Shown: piece by piece, positions 11,391-21,850 of the stretch
Layout of the letters: each line of letters begins with the position of its first letter
How positions within the stretch are numbered: the first letter of the stretch is position 1
Origin: Acheta domesticus
Lineage: Eukaryota > Arthropoda > Insecta > Orthoptera > Gryllidae
DNA length: 64,000 bases
Assembly (NCBI GenBank): GCA_031308135.1
Contig: JAHLJT010008756.1
Span: 70,901,821-70,965,820, forward strand
Direction: 5' to 3'
Position numbers and translations under genes: made by a program
The notes under the pieces: generated by a model
The model's input: the letters and a program-made list of their open reading frames with translations, nothing else
Told to the model about the DNA's origin: nothing
The model's database searches: none

Positions 11391-12735
11391 CTTACTGTAC
11401 AAAATTAATGAACTATGAAGTATAGATTACTTTTGAAATGAGAATTTCAGAAACAGATAAATACAAATTTAAGTCTCAAAATATTTTAAATTAATAACAT
11501 TTCTTTAATTTTTTAAAGTATCTTGTTCACTGGAATGATGTAGAAATATCTATCCTACTTACGTATGTACCTGTTTGGCCAGGTTCTTACTCTCTCTGTA
11601 CCACTGCCTACTCGAGGGGCTACAAGCTTCTTTAAAACTTTTCCTGAAGAGAATGCACTGCGGTTGCACTCTCGCTTCTTGCCAGAGGAATGCGCGTGAA
11701 ATGACCTATGAAATACTCGTACATTACGAAAATTACGAAACGTACTGGAGAACTTTATGACCTCTTTTGAGTTTCAAAGGTCGGTTATATTTTTTAAGTT
11801 TAATTTACATTGCAAGTTAAATTAACGCGATTCTCATCTCAAAAATCTTCTCGTTAGTTCTGTGATCTGCAAAGTGTTGAAAGTGTGCTTCTTTATCATG
11901 GATGACCTAAAGGAGGAGGCAGCCTAGGTAATTTGCCCCAGGCCCCAAAGTAATTGGAGTCTCGAATTTTTTTTCTTACAAAACAAAAATGTATTTACTT
12001 CTAATTCAAATTAACCACTGTAAGTTAATTATGTTTCTTGGAGAAATACATTCTCTTTACGTATTGTGGGACTGAAAAGTGGGAAATAAAGGGGCCCCGT
12101 GTATCTTCTACTCTAAGGCTTCAGGCTTTTCTTCAGACGCTTCTGGTTCTAGACTCTTGACTCCTATGTTTTTATTCAATATTTGGATTATCATCAATTT
12201 TTTAAGAAATGACTTCCTTTGTAATCCCATGCTTTGCACTCAAAATATTCTCTTTCCATCTATATTTCCTCCTTTATATTGACTCCAATAATTGTCTCTC
12301 CATCTACACTTTTTTGGTCTCTTCCGTAAATAACTATATTCATTGAATTAATTATGTGATTGATATTACAAAGCCAAATAACATTATAATTGCTATATTT
12401 ATTAGTATATCATTATTATAATTATTAACATTACTAGCTAAACGCATGCGATTACGCCGCACAAAAGTAGGAGGTATAGAAAACTTACAACATAAAATAC
12501 TACTTATCCACTTTATAGAAAATCCAAAAAATATTGCTGAGTTTTCACTATTAATTCTCCAAATACTAATGGAATGAGGTAAGTCTGCAAATTGACACTA
12601 TCACGCGTTTCTCAAAATGTAACTGAAATATATTTTTCCATGACCTGTATACGTATGTAGTATATGAATACTGCAGTGGCCTGCAACAGGAAACATCCCA
12701 ATCCATGTAATTCATTGCAAATAAAATAACTGAAA
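11391..12735. other. AT-rich DNA, no gene recognised
   Basis: Short ORFs of 60-75 codons without motifs; no repeat boundary or RNA gene seen. Confidence 0.4.
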
Positions 12736-12737
12736 AT

Positions 12738-13010
12738 GTTTGGTAAAGAGACACATGAGCCAAACGATTGCTGGACATCGTGTTTATATACACTCATTGA
12801 TCTTCGTTTTTAAAATCGCTCATTAATCTTCGATATTTAAAAATTCATCCTTTCTGCTTAACTCAGTGTATTCTCACACTCCCAGCAGACGCGTATGACG
12901 ACCAATATTCATTAAGCGACTGCAACTCTCAAAACAAAACATCATTCAAAAAAACGAATGAACAAATAACGGCAGATTAGCGTTCATTCTCTTCATCCTC
13001 AGATATTATT
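12738..13010 (+). repeat. Second dispersed repeat, copy 1
   Basis: Matches 51917-52260 in the same orientation: GTTTGGTAAAGAGACACATG, GGACATCGTGTTTATATAC, ACTCATTGATCTTCG and, further on, a GCAGATTAGCGTTCATTCT block. Divergence is marked. No coding potential or terminal repeats recognised. Confidence 0.55.
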
Positions 13011-13189
13011 AAAAATGTTTATATTACATAACACATAAATAAATGTTATAAGACGTATCATCAATCAAGTTATAACACGTATATGGCCAACTACATTTCA
13101 TTTAAAAACTAATGGTGCTTCAACAGCACAACTTTCTCGCATTATTTAGAACTTAAACAAATTTTGAAAATTTACGGAGTTTAACAAAA

Positions 13190-13930
13190 GCAAGACCTAC
13201 GTAATTTTTAAGCGTACTTTGCTTTATCCATGAAAAAGTTGAAAAATTGGAGCCGTTTTGAGATAATACGTTTTTTACAAATTGCAACATCAAGTTGAAA
13301 TTGCAATTTGCAAAAAGAAATATTGGAGTAGTTTTGAGAAAAGAATTGTTTAATAATTGCCTGTATTTCAGGCAAAATTACCCGAAAACTAATTATATTT
13401 CCGAAACATTCAACGTGATATTATTTCAAGATCTTTCTTTGAGCAATTAAGCACTTACTTGAAGAAAAATAACTATTTTTATTGTAGTTGTGGGACGCAT
13501 ACAAAGTTTAAACTTTTGCAGTTTTTGTAAATTCAGACAGTTCAAAGAAAATACGTTCTGAGCATTTTAGAAGTGTCTTTATCACTATTTGAGGAGAAAC
13601 TTCAATCAAAAAGTTTGAAAACGTTGTGGAGACTTCATGTAAAAGACCTTCCCAAAATCAAAACATACGCTTCAAAATCGTGGGGCCCGATTCGTCAATC
13701 CCCGCCAATCGATTTTTCGGTATCAAGGATCCACAAAACATGGAATTTGAGTTCACAATGTGTTTGATGATATAATTTAATTCATGTAGGAATTAAATTA
13801 TTCCACTTTTAGGTTACCAAGACCCGACAATTTGAGTTTTTCTCGACGGTATTCTCCGTATCATTATAATACTTTCTCGACACTACATAGTACTTAGTAA
13901 CGCGAGAGAGTAAAATGAAATTTGAAAAAT
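13190..13930 (+). repeat. Unclassified interspersed repeat, copy 2
   Basis: Second plus-strand copy of the family at 10745-11390. The best blocks are CCAATCGATTTTTCGGTATC, AAGGATCCACAAAACATGGA (13728 onwards) and ACGCGAGAGAGTAAAATGA (about 13900). The middle contains AAAAATTGGAGCCGTTTTGA-type segments repeated with variation (about 13245 and 13322), suggesting internal subrepeats as in the third copy. Confidence 0.65.
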
Positions 13931-14210
13931 TTTGAGTAGAAAGCTCAAACTGCTTTCTAAACGAAAATTTTAGTGTTTAAAATCCATAGATTATAACTAT
14001 TTTCAATATTGTATATAGTATCATCACCATCATTAATTTAGTGAGAATGTTAGAGGAAATTTACGAAGTAATGTTGCAAGTAAGAGAGACATAGTTCTTG
14101 TTCAGGACACCGATGCATGATTGCTTAGTAAGGACCTCCGCCGCGTGAATCGCTTCGCCCAGCACCACATGATCTTATACTTCGATATAAAGGCAGTGGT
14201 ACTTCAATAT

Positions 14211-14780
14211 GATTGATTGCTAGTGATCTGGACGCTAAGGTCGTTAGCTACTGTCATTAGGTTGAATGCTATGGTCGTTAATCCCTTACGTATAGTGTGT
14301 GTTTTGTTCTGGAGGTTGCGGTGATCTTGACCCGCTGGATGGCGAGATCCGGCGACGATCTTCAGTCGGCTAGCGGGGTTCCTCAACCAGGTATCTCCCA
14401 CAAGCGGGGCACCGCCCCAGCCGGGACAAGCACTAAGCTCCCGACCGGACTTTCTACATGTGTGGTAGTGTGTAGCATGTAAGTGTAAGTGTGTTTATGG
14501 GCTAGGATAGAACAAGGAAAGGGAAGAAAAGATTGCGCGCCGTGCATGCCCGTTTGTGAGGATACTGCTCTGGCATTCGCCTGGCATTGATCGGAGAAAC
14601 CACGGAAAACTACTGATCAGAGCAGCTAAAATTCTCTTTCAGACACCGACAGAACTCGACCTAACTATCTAGTTAGTGTCGAAAATTCTGCCACCATCCA
14701 GGCTCGAACTCCAGGACCTCCCAGTCGGAGGCACTGCAATGACATCTGTTGATGACTTGAGCCACCTCTCCAGGTGAGGC
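14211..14780 (-). mobile_element. tRNA-derived SINE, full-length copy (minus)
   Basis: Same organisation as the copy at 4297-4852: tRNA-like head at about 14690-14780 on minus (GAGGTGGCTCAAGTCATCA; B-box GAGTTCGAGCC), body with GGTTGCGGTGATCTTGACCC and GCTAGCGGGGTTCCTCAACC, and a GATTGATT tail at 14211. Length about 570 bp. The shared ends support true element termini. Confidence 0.8.
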
Positions 14781-14799
14781 ACTACAAGATCACGAGCTG

Positions 14800-15535
14800 G
14801 ATGGAGAGGGAAGAGTGTCATCCAATCGGGAGCTCTAATACCGAAAATGTAACTCGTAACGAAGACCTCGATTGGCTGACAGTGTTCTTCTGTCCCTTCA
14901 GCGCGTAACTTTGAAGTGCCACTGTGTTTAAATCGGAGTATAAATCTTGCTAATTTCGAGCGCCGACGTGGTGAACTGCGAGGCTCGCCACGCGGTGTAT
15001 GCTCTACCACCTACAACCTCAAGGACAGGGAGTCTGCGATTCCACTGCTCCCCGGCTGCGGCAGACATATCCATCCTGCCCATTGCTGTTAGGTCATTGA
15101 TAAGAATTGGAAATGGGAAAATACCAGTTATAGTTATTTATGCACCAAGGGCGTTGTAATATATGAAAAAGAGGCAGAGTCTCACTTATTCAGTTTATTA
15201 CACTACAAAAATACAGATAGGGGTTTCTTGCCCGTACAATGTTCCGTAGTCCAACAGAAAAGTCCAAAGTCGTAGCCGTGTTTACCAAAACGCCGAAAGA
15301 TGTACTAAATCCGAAGCCAGTCCACCAAACCGTCTGAAGATTACCCTTGCAGCACTTCGTCGGCGTAATTAGTCACTATCACCACAGTCTAGTCGCGAGG
15401 CTCACTCCCTATTGCACTCTGCTGCCCCGGAGCCGGGCCGCCCGTTGTAAGGCTGCCGGCGCCTAGAGCGCAGACTCGCGCTCCTGGCTCGCTGGTCCGC
15501 TGGCGCATCATTCAACTGTTTTCATATTTCCCTCA
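14800..15535 (-). mobile_element. Probable LTR retrotransposon fragment or solo LTR
   Basis: Read on minus, a GC-rich segment (about 15530-15400) runs into a transcribed-looking region with a polyadenylation signal (AATAAA at 15194-15199 on plus as TTTATT) and a TGTAGTGTAATAAACTGAAT context, then more single-copy-looking sequence to about 14900. The order GC-rich promoter part, AATAAA, short T/C-rich end resembles U3-R-U5 of insect LTRs. No gag, pol, primer binding site or second LTR was found. At 14815-14835 a block GTGTCATCCAATCGGGAGCT resembles an arm of the foldback at 42729. Confidence 0.3.
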
Positions 15536-15539
15536 TAAC

Positions 15540-16096
15540 CACGATCCTCTCAATGGAAATGAGTGCAGAACGGTGTAGTTACTCTGCGTATGACCACTTT
15601 GAAAATGCGTATTGAACATTCGCTTTTACATTTTAAATAGTGTAATTAGAGATGATAATTAAAAAAATCTAAATTCGCAAAAAAAAAAAATACGACCACG
15701 ATTAATCTGTTGAAAATGATGCACTAATAGGACAATCAGAAGTGGGGAGCGATCGTTACTGAAAATAATTCCTGGTCTCCACTACATCATTTGAACAGCT
15801 CATTTGGCGGCTTCACCACTATTATATTGCAGCTCTTGATACACCAAATGGTTCTTCTCCCGTCTTTCTGACACCTCTCAGTTTGCCCGCTACCTTTTAT
15901 CAGCCAAAGATAAAAGTCAATAATATAACAGCATTGATGTACATTGATGTAACTAATGTGCATTGATTTTTTTAAATGCTATTGACTTATAATTTACATA
16001 GAAATGATGGTTAAAATAAAAATATCGACAGAAGCATTGTCAGGTAAACTACGAGAAATCGGTAGCTTTGTAAAAATATGGTAACTAATCCGTTTC
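15540..16096. other. AT-rich DNA, no gene recognised
   Basis: No ORF above background, no repeat partner and no RNA gene recognised. Confidence 0.4.
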
Positions 16097-16099
16097 TTT

Positions 16100-16272
16100 G
16101 GGCCTGAGTCACACGAGCGTTACGTTGACGCACGATAAGTAACGTGCATAGTAAATTAATACCGGATCACACGCGGTGAGTCCAAAGAGCTCGTGTACCG
16201 TTTCGCATTCGATACTGTGTTATTCTACGAACTCGTTATCGCGCGTCAACGCAATGGTCGTGTGCAGTGGCC
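16100..16272. mobile_element. MITE-like foldback element, 173 bp
   Basis: The ends are imperfect inverted repeats of about 45 bp. The left end begins GGGCCTGAGTCACACGAGCG, then TACGTTGACGCACGATAA; the right end, read on minus, begins GGCCACTGCACACGACCATT, then GCGTTGACGCGCGATAACGA. TTT lies directly outside both ends, compatible with a 3-bp target duplication. There is no ORF, so it would be non-autonomous. Ends with GGGCC...CACACG and a 3-bp duplication resemble PIF/Harbinger-type MITEs; this assignment is inference. Confidence 0.65.
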
Positions 16273-16845
16273 TTTCGTCTCCTCTTTTTTGACACATTTA
16301 GAAATAACTAACCCTCTTAATGACTGAGGATATTTCAGAGGAAATTTATGTTTCTGTAACAATCTATAGAGCATATCAGCGTCTTCCAACATACTGGATA
16401 CCAACAACTTTAGTGCATGGTTAACGAGTCATAACGGTCATGGTTAAGGAGACATAATGGTTATAGTATTTTGGAATGCCAGTATGTACAGTATAATGCA
16501 ATATCTGTAACCAAGATATTTCTCACATATTTTAGGCAATTCCGACAAAGATAACACACTTGAAAAGTACCTTCTTACTTTTTCACATGAGTTTTAATGG
16601 AAAGAAGGGAAAAGGTGAAAATCTGTCTAGCATGTTTTACCATTACCTTGCCTAGGTGCGGTCTTACGTCACCATCGTAACCTATCTCATTCATGCCTCT
16701 TTTCCAGGGCAGTACACATCACACCTTTGTGGCTCTTCCCAACAACTCATCATCCTCATTCCTTCTCCTCTATCCCCCCCACTACTACTCACCTCCAGAT
16801 ATTCTATCCTCCCCTCCACCCCCATTTTCCACTCGACTAAGCGGC
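16273..16845. other. AT-rich then pyrimidine-rich DNA
   Basis: AT-rich to about 16730, then a C/T-rich stretch (16735-16860) that creates open frames on plus. No gene recognised. Confidence 0.4.
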
Positions 16846-16849
16846 GCTT

Positions 16850-17235
16850 TTATCTCCTCTCTCGTACAGGGCGTATAACTCAACTACTACGTCGACACCG
16901 TACGAGCGAAGCCGAGAGGAAAGAAGCAGACGAAGAAGAAGCGAGTGGAAGATGGAGAAATAAAAAGGCAAATGACCTTTTGAAAACGATGCTATCCTAG
17001 ATAAAATAAAGTGAACATGACACAAATGCAAAATACTACGAAGACGGGTGCGCGCCGCGTACATTCCGATATTTGTGATTTTTTCCGAAATGAGAACATG
17101 ACGTCCGGCGGCGCGATAACTCAGCCGGCGCGTCGCCTGGCCGCCTCCGCAGCGGGTGTCGCAGGAGGCGGGTGGCGCGGCGCGGCGGCCGGGTGAGAAC
17201 AAGGGAACGCATGGCGCTGCACGGGAGAACTTCGA
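16850..17235. other. GC-rich island
   Basis: GC-rich block with many CpGs, especially 17040-17200. Plus and minus frames overlap (16656-17000 and 17011-17196 on plus; 16837-17259 on minus); none has a recognised domain. It contains a purine-rich segment (about 16905-16965). A regulatory or promoter role is possible but only composition supports it. Confidence 0.3.
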
Positions 17236-17239
17236 TAAC

Positions 17240-18295
17240 TCCAATTCATCGTATCTCAAATATCAAGAATTTTTCCACTAACAATGCTTCTTAGTATTTA
17301 ATGATTTTTCAAATGTAATAATATCTCAAATTTAATAATATTACGAATATGATATTATTACGAATATAATAATATTTTTAATGTATCAATGTATAACAAT
17401 ATATCACATAACACACAACATTTACACATAACATTATCACATGTTCGAGATCTCATATGGAATGTAATATCTCGAATTTAATAAAATTTTGAAAATAATA
17501 ATTTATCTTATGTAACATCTGGAATATAAAATGTCTCCAATAACTTAGCTTCTCGAATAGCCAAATATCATGATTTTTCCAATTTTTCGCTCATATTATA
17601 ATTCACACTTTCTGTTACATATGTCGTTATACTTTATGTTTTACTTCATTCTCTATTTGGTATTTTTAATTCATATTGGAACTGATAGGCTTTACAGGAA
17701 CCTTAGATTACACACTCACAACGGCTGACGTAAAAATTTCAGAGCCAAGAAATCAAATTGGCTACTAAAAAATTCTGTGGAGAACATTTGTTGCATATCG
17801 TAAATATTATTTGAAGCAAGTACCATTAAAATGATGTTAAAATCGATGAAATCAGTAAAAAGTGCATTTAAAAAAAATACGAAAAAGAAAAAAAGCCGAT
17901 ATCGACAAAAAATGAAAAATGACCTACAGAAATAGGCCATTTCTTTATGTCATAACATAAAATTAATTTCTATACTAAATGACATTATTCTGAAGTGAAA
18001 AATGACATTTCATTAAAATCTGCCCCTAATTATCATATATTTGACATTAACTTCACCACATGGAACCTATACCTTTACTGCATCTCCAAAGGATTTGGGA
18101 GGTGACCCAGAATTATCTTTACCTGAACAATTCATGCAACAATATTGCATCCAGAACGTCGCTTATAACACCCAAGTAGAAATGTCTTTCGATTCTTAGA
18201 AGAAAACGTCCCGAGTATCCATGTGGTGTTGGCGAGAGAGTGAATGAACATTGATTCTGGATGCTCCAACTTCTTCAGGTACTAGACCATTAGAT
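17240..18295. other. AT-rich DNA with AAT-like degenerate repeats
   Basis: Degenerate short repeats such as TTACGAATATGATATTATTA occur at about 17300-17400. ORFs are short. No gene recognised. Confidence 0.45.
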
Positions 18296-18299
18296 TAAG

Positions 18300-18935
18300 A
18301 GTAATTAGTGTGATATCTCAAAAGTTTGCAGTGGTCCTCCTTCTCTGGAACTTGAGATACAGCATCGAACTTCACGTCGGCTTGTGATATTTCTCTCCAA
18401 TTATCTCCGCCTACGGTGCACCGCTCAGCCGGAATAAGCTCTAAACTCCTAATTGATTTTCCGTTATGTGTGATAGTGTAGAATCTATATTTATGTGTGT
18501 GTGTTAAAGGAAGAGGAGAAGACATGGTTCAAAAAGGAGAGATGGCATGCGGTTCCCGACTCGTTTATTAATATGTTTCTACAGCATTCGCCTGGTTTTT
18601 GATAGGAGAAACCACGGAAAATTACCTGTATTGGCATCGTTGGAATGAACTTTTTGATGAAAACTACACTGATCTGATTCCTTATTAACTGAATCGTGTG
18701 TGCAGATAAGTAATAAATGCTCATGATGCTGTGGCAAACTAAATATTTGTTTGGAATAGATTTCGCTAATGTAGCACATGTTCGCAGCAAGGAAGTATTT
18801 TTCTCAGAGGATCGATCAGATCTGCGGATTCTCCCCCACATAGTGATTAAATTAAGCCCAGCTATGTAACCAGCGTCAAAAATCCGTCATCATCGGGACT
18901 CGAATCCAAGACCCTCGCGGCCAACGACGCTCCAG
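18300..18935 (-). mobile_element. SINE-like element (minus), diverged
   Basis: Shares the body order of the long SINE family: a GTTTGCAGTGGTCCTCCTTC block, CACCGCTCAGCCGGAATAAG, a TGTGATAGTGTAG block, GGAAGAGGAGAAGACATGG and GAGAAACCACGGAAAATTAC. Near 18896 the minus strand reads GGATTCGAGTCCC, a B-box-like site. It joins a GC-rich module immediately downstream on plus (18936-19075). Divergence from the copies at 4.3 and 14.2 kb is clear, so it may be an older subfamily. Confidence 0.65.
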
Positions 18936-19075
18936 AGGAAACAGTGTTGCCGCCGAGCTTTCGCAGCCGGTGCGTTGCCAACTACACGGAGCAGTACCAG
19001 ATCTCCTAGCGCCAAAATCCGCAATCCACGAACGCCCGCGAGGACGGCGCCAAATACTGGACGCCCTCCACTAAA
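18936..19075. repeat. GC-rich module, copy 1
   Basis: Short GC-rich segment also found at 20520-20700 and 21560-21800. Shared landmarks are GTTGCCGCCGAGCT, CCGGTGCG, CAGATCTCC.AGCGCCAA, GAGGACGGCGCCA and GGACGCC.TCCACTAAATCG. It lies between two SINE-like segments. Confidence 0.65.
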
Positions 19076-19612
19076 TCGTGCCCAACGAAGCACCGCCCAA
19101 CCGCAACAAGCAAAAGATTCTGAATGATCTCCCGACATGTGTAGTAGTGCAGCGCATACAAGTGTAAGTGTGTAAGTAAGGGGTTAGAATGGGACAAGGA
19201 AGAAGAAGGAGAGATCGCGCGCGGTCTGTTATTGTTTGCTTAGGTACTGATTCAGCATTCGTCTGACGTTGATAGATGAAACTATGGAAAACTACACTGA
19301 GAAAAATTCTAAAACCCGTCACAACGTTAGTACAGTTGGATTGAACATGTTTGAAGAAACAAGTGAAGTCTTAAATGTATTCGATTCATCGAATTTAGTG
19401 GTTCGCGTGCGCACTTATTGTTAAATAAACATCCTGGATGCAATAATGAACTGAATACGTCTCAGCCGCTTTTCACTAATTGCATAAATGTTCCCCAGGT
19501 CATGATTAAATTCAACCGAACAATGTATAGCGTCAAAACCCCATCATCATAAGAACTCAAACCCAAGAACGTCACGCTACAGCAGGGCCGTCAGACAATC
19601 CAGCACGCGAAT
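19076..19612 (-). mobile_element. SINE-like element (minus), diverged
   Basis: Body landmarks of the family are present: CACCGCCCAACCGCAACAAG, GATCTCCCGACATGTGTAGT, AGTGTAAGTGTGTAAGTAAG, GGGACAAGGAAGAAGAAGG, and near 19270 GATGAAACTATGGAAAACTA. The tRNA-like head near 19545-19610 is degraded. It follows directly on the GC-rich module. Confidence 0.65.
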
Positions 19613-20119
19613 GGCCTTCGCAAAGGTTTGGGGCACGCGGCGATATCAGCTTAGCGAAGTCACTCGAGTTACATGCGGGAAGCAGGGGTGAGAAAACATC
19701 GTGCGAATGTGGCGAGTTGGGTGAAACACACCGGTTGGTATATCATAAAGAGACATTTATTAATTTTTACGAACTTTAAGTGGAAATTGACATGTAAATA
19801 AAAACTGCAGTCATACAAACATTGATCATTACACCACGGAAGTATTAACGCACGTTTCTACTTAGTGTTAGAGAAAGCAATATAAGAGAATTATTAATTC
19901 TAATGAATATTTGTGAGAAAATAAATATAAATCAAAATATATATTAAATCAAGATAAATATTGTATATCATAATTTCAGAAAAGCACTGACACTATTATT
20001 GAAAATAAACATTTAAAGAAATACGATGTGCATATATTTCGTGTGAAAATGAACGCAATAAAAGCACTTAAAAATTATAGAATAATGATGAATAGAGTCC
20101 GGAAAAATATCTAGAAAGT
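19613..20119. other. AT-rich DNA, no gene recognised
   Basis: A short GC-balanced stretch (to about 19740) followed by AT-rich DNA. No ORF above background or RNA gene. Confidence 0.4.
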
Positions 20120-20335
20120 CAAAAAACGTGAAAAAACGTTCATAAATATGTAATGAAAACAGTAAAAATATATAATAAGTATGTAAAATCGGATACATTA
20201 TGTAATATTAAAATACACTGTTTTAAACACTTTTACCTAATATAAAACTGCATTTATGAAAACTTTCCTAAAAACATTTTAAAATAATACAAACGTTTTA
20301 AAAATCATTTGGAGAGCACAAGTTACATTTGCAGT
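20120..20335. repeat. Dispersed AT-rich repeat, copy 2
   Basis: Same orientation as 1040-1260 and similar along most of its length (AAATATGTAATGAAAACAGT, TATGTAATATTAAAATACAC, ACGTTTTAAAAATCATTTGG). It ends abruptly before the GC-rich segment at 20370. Confidence 0.7.
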
Positions 20336-20369
20336 ATATAAGAGCCCACTCGAACAAACTTTTTATACG

Positions 20370-21008
20370 TCTTCTTGCGCCCCGCCACGACTGCTTTCTG
20401 TGCATCCCTGAGAAATCGGAGCGCGAGCGTCCTCGGCCGCGGGCCCTGCGTGCCCTAGCGGAGCGCAAGCGCGCTCCGAGCACGTACTACGTGCTCCGTT
20501 TGACGGCCCTGCGCTACAGGATGATGCTGCGAATGAGCTATCCCAGCCGGTGCGACGCGTGGTATCAGATATCCCAGCGCCAACAGCCGCAGTCCCCAGC
20601 TCATCCGCGAGCGCCGGCGAGGACGGCGCCAGGCGCCGGACGCCGTCCACTAAATCGGGCTGCTGTCTTGGGAGGCCGTGAGCCCGGAGATCTCGGAGGC
20701 GCCGGACGCCGTCCACTAAATCGGGCCGTTGTCGTGGGAGACCGTGAGCCCGGAGATCTCGGAGGCGCCGAACGCCGTCCACTAAATCGGGCCGTTGTCG
20801 TGGGAGGCCGTGAGCCCGGAGATCTCGGAGGCGCCGAACGCCGGCCACTAAATCGGGCCGTTGTCGTGGGAGACCGTGAGCCCGGAGATCTCGGAGGCGC
20901 CGAACGCCGTCCACTAAATCGGGCCGTTATCGTGTGAGGCCGTGAGCCCCGAGATCTCGGAGGGGCCTCGGAGCGATACGCGCGCGTGTCGTCTGTCGCC
21001 GCGAAAAC
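20370..21008. repeat. GC-rich module copy 2 with 66-bp minisatellite
   Basis: From 20520 this matches the GC-rich modules at 18936 and 21560. Inside it a 66-bp unit is tandemly repeated: CACTAAATCGGGC recurs at 20648, 20714, 20780, 20846 and 20912, exactly 66 bp apart, with few substitutions between units. Because 66 is a multiple of three, the array keeps frames open on both strands: 202 codons on plus (20329-20937) and 183 on minus (20363-20914), each showing a 22-residue repeat (for example GRRPLNRAVVVGDREPGDLG on plus). I take these as by-products and not as genes. Confidence 0.85.
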
Positions 21009-21559
21009 TCTGATTCTTGGGAGCGTCGCCCAAACAGAACAAGTTCAAATCTCCTGGTTGATCTCCCAACACGCAATGGTGTAGTTCATGTATTTGTGGG
21101 TGTGTTATTGGAGAGGAAGGGACAAGGTTAATGAAAGAATTATCACGCGTGGTCTACAGCCCGTTTGTTAGGGTACTTCTTCAACATTCGCCTGTGTTTG
21201 ATAGAAGAAACCACATAAAATTACGCCGAGAAAACAATTTAAAACCCTCAACGTTAGCATAGGTTTAATGAACGTGTTTGATGAAAACGGAAATATTAGA
21301 TATAACTTATTCATGAGCAAACCAATCGAGTGTGCAGTAATGAAATTAATGTTCACGATACTGCAGAAAACTGAATACCTATTTGATCTGTTTTTCACTA
21401 TCTGCATGTTTGCGATATACAGGAATCTGTTGACTACAAAAAGTGCTTTTATCGATGTACCTGTCATAGCTACCGACCACTTGAGTTTTCAAAACAGCGC
21501 GAAAACTGAGAGTCAAAACTGCGCAGAGGAGACTCGATCCCACGGACCGCCGGTCAACG
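21009..21559 (-). mobile_element. SINE-like element (minus), diverged
   Basis: Family landmarks: GATCTCCCAACACGCAATGG, a TTATTGGAGAGGAAGGGACA block, GGGTACTTCTTCAACATTCG, GAAGAAACCACATAAAATTA. On minus a B-box-like GGGATCGAGTCTC lies near 21530. The plus ORF 21268-21927 that crosses this element and the next module has no recognised domain and is not taken as a gene. Confidence 0.6.
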
Positions 21560-21850
21560 ACGCTCCAGAAGAAAGTGTTGCCGCCGAGCTATTCCACCCG
21601 GTGCGACGCCAACGGCACGGCGCGGTATCAGATCTCCCAGCGCCAACAGCCGCAGTCCCCAGCTCATCCGCGAGCGCCGGCGAGGACGGCGCCAGGCGCC
21701 GGACGCCGTCCACTAAATCGGGCCGTTGTCGTGGGAGCCCGGAGATCTCGGACGCGCCTCCCAGAGATACGCGCGCGCGTCGCCTGTCGCCGCGGAGGCT
21801 CCGGGGGATGACCTCCGGGCGCGGGGGGGCGGTTATCGTTCGGATCGTGC
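21560..21850. repeat. GC-rich module, copy 3
   Basis: Contains one unit of the 66-bp sequence (CCGTCCACTAAATCGGGCCG near 21705) and the preceding CAGATCTCCCAGCGCCAACA / GAGGACGGCGCCAGGCGCCG landmarks of the module at 20560-20650. Here the 66-bp unit is not expanded and is slightly deleted. Confidence 0.75.

Noticed and set aside
20329..20937. 202-codon repeat protein on plus and 183-codon one on minus
   Set aside because: Both follow from a 66-bp unit (a multiple of three) in a GC-rich repeat module that occurs elsewhere without an open frame.
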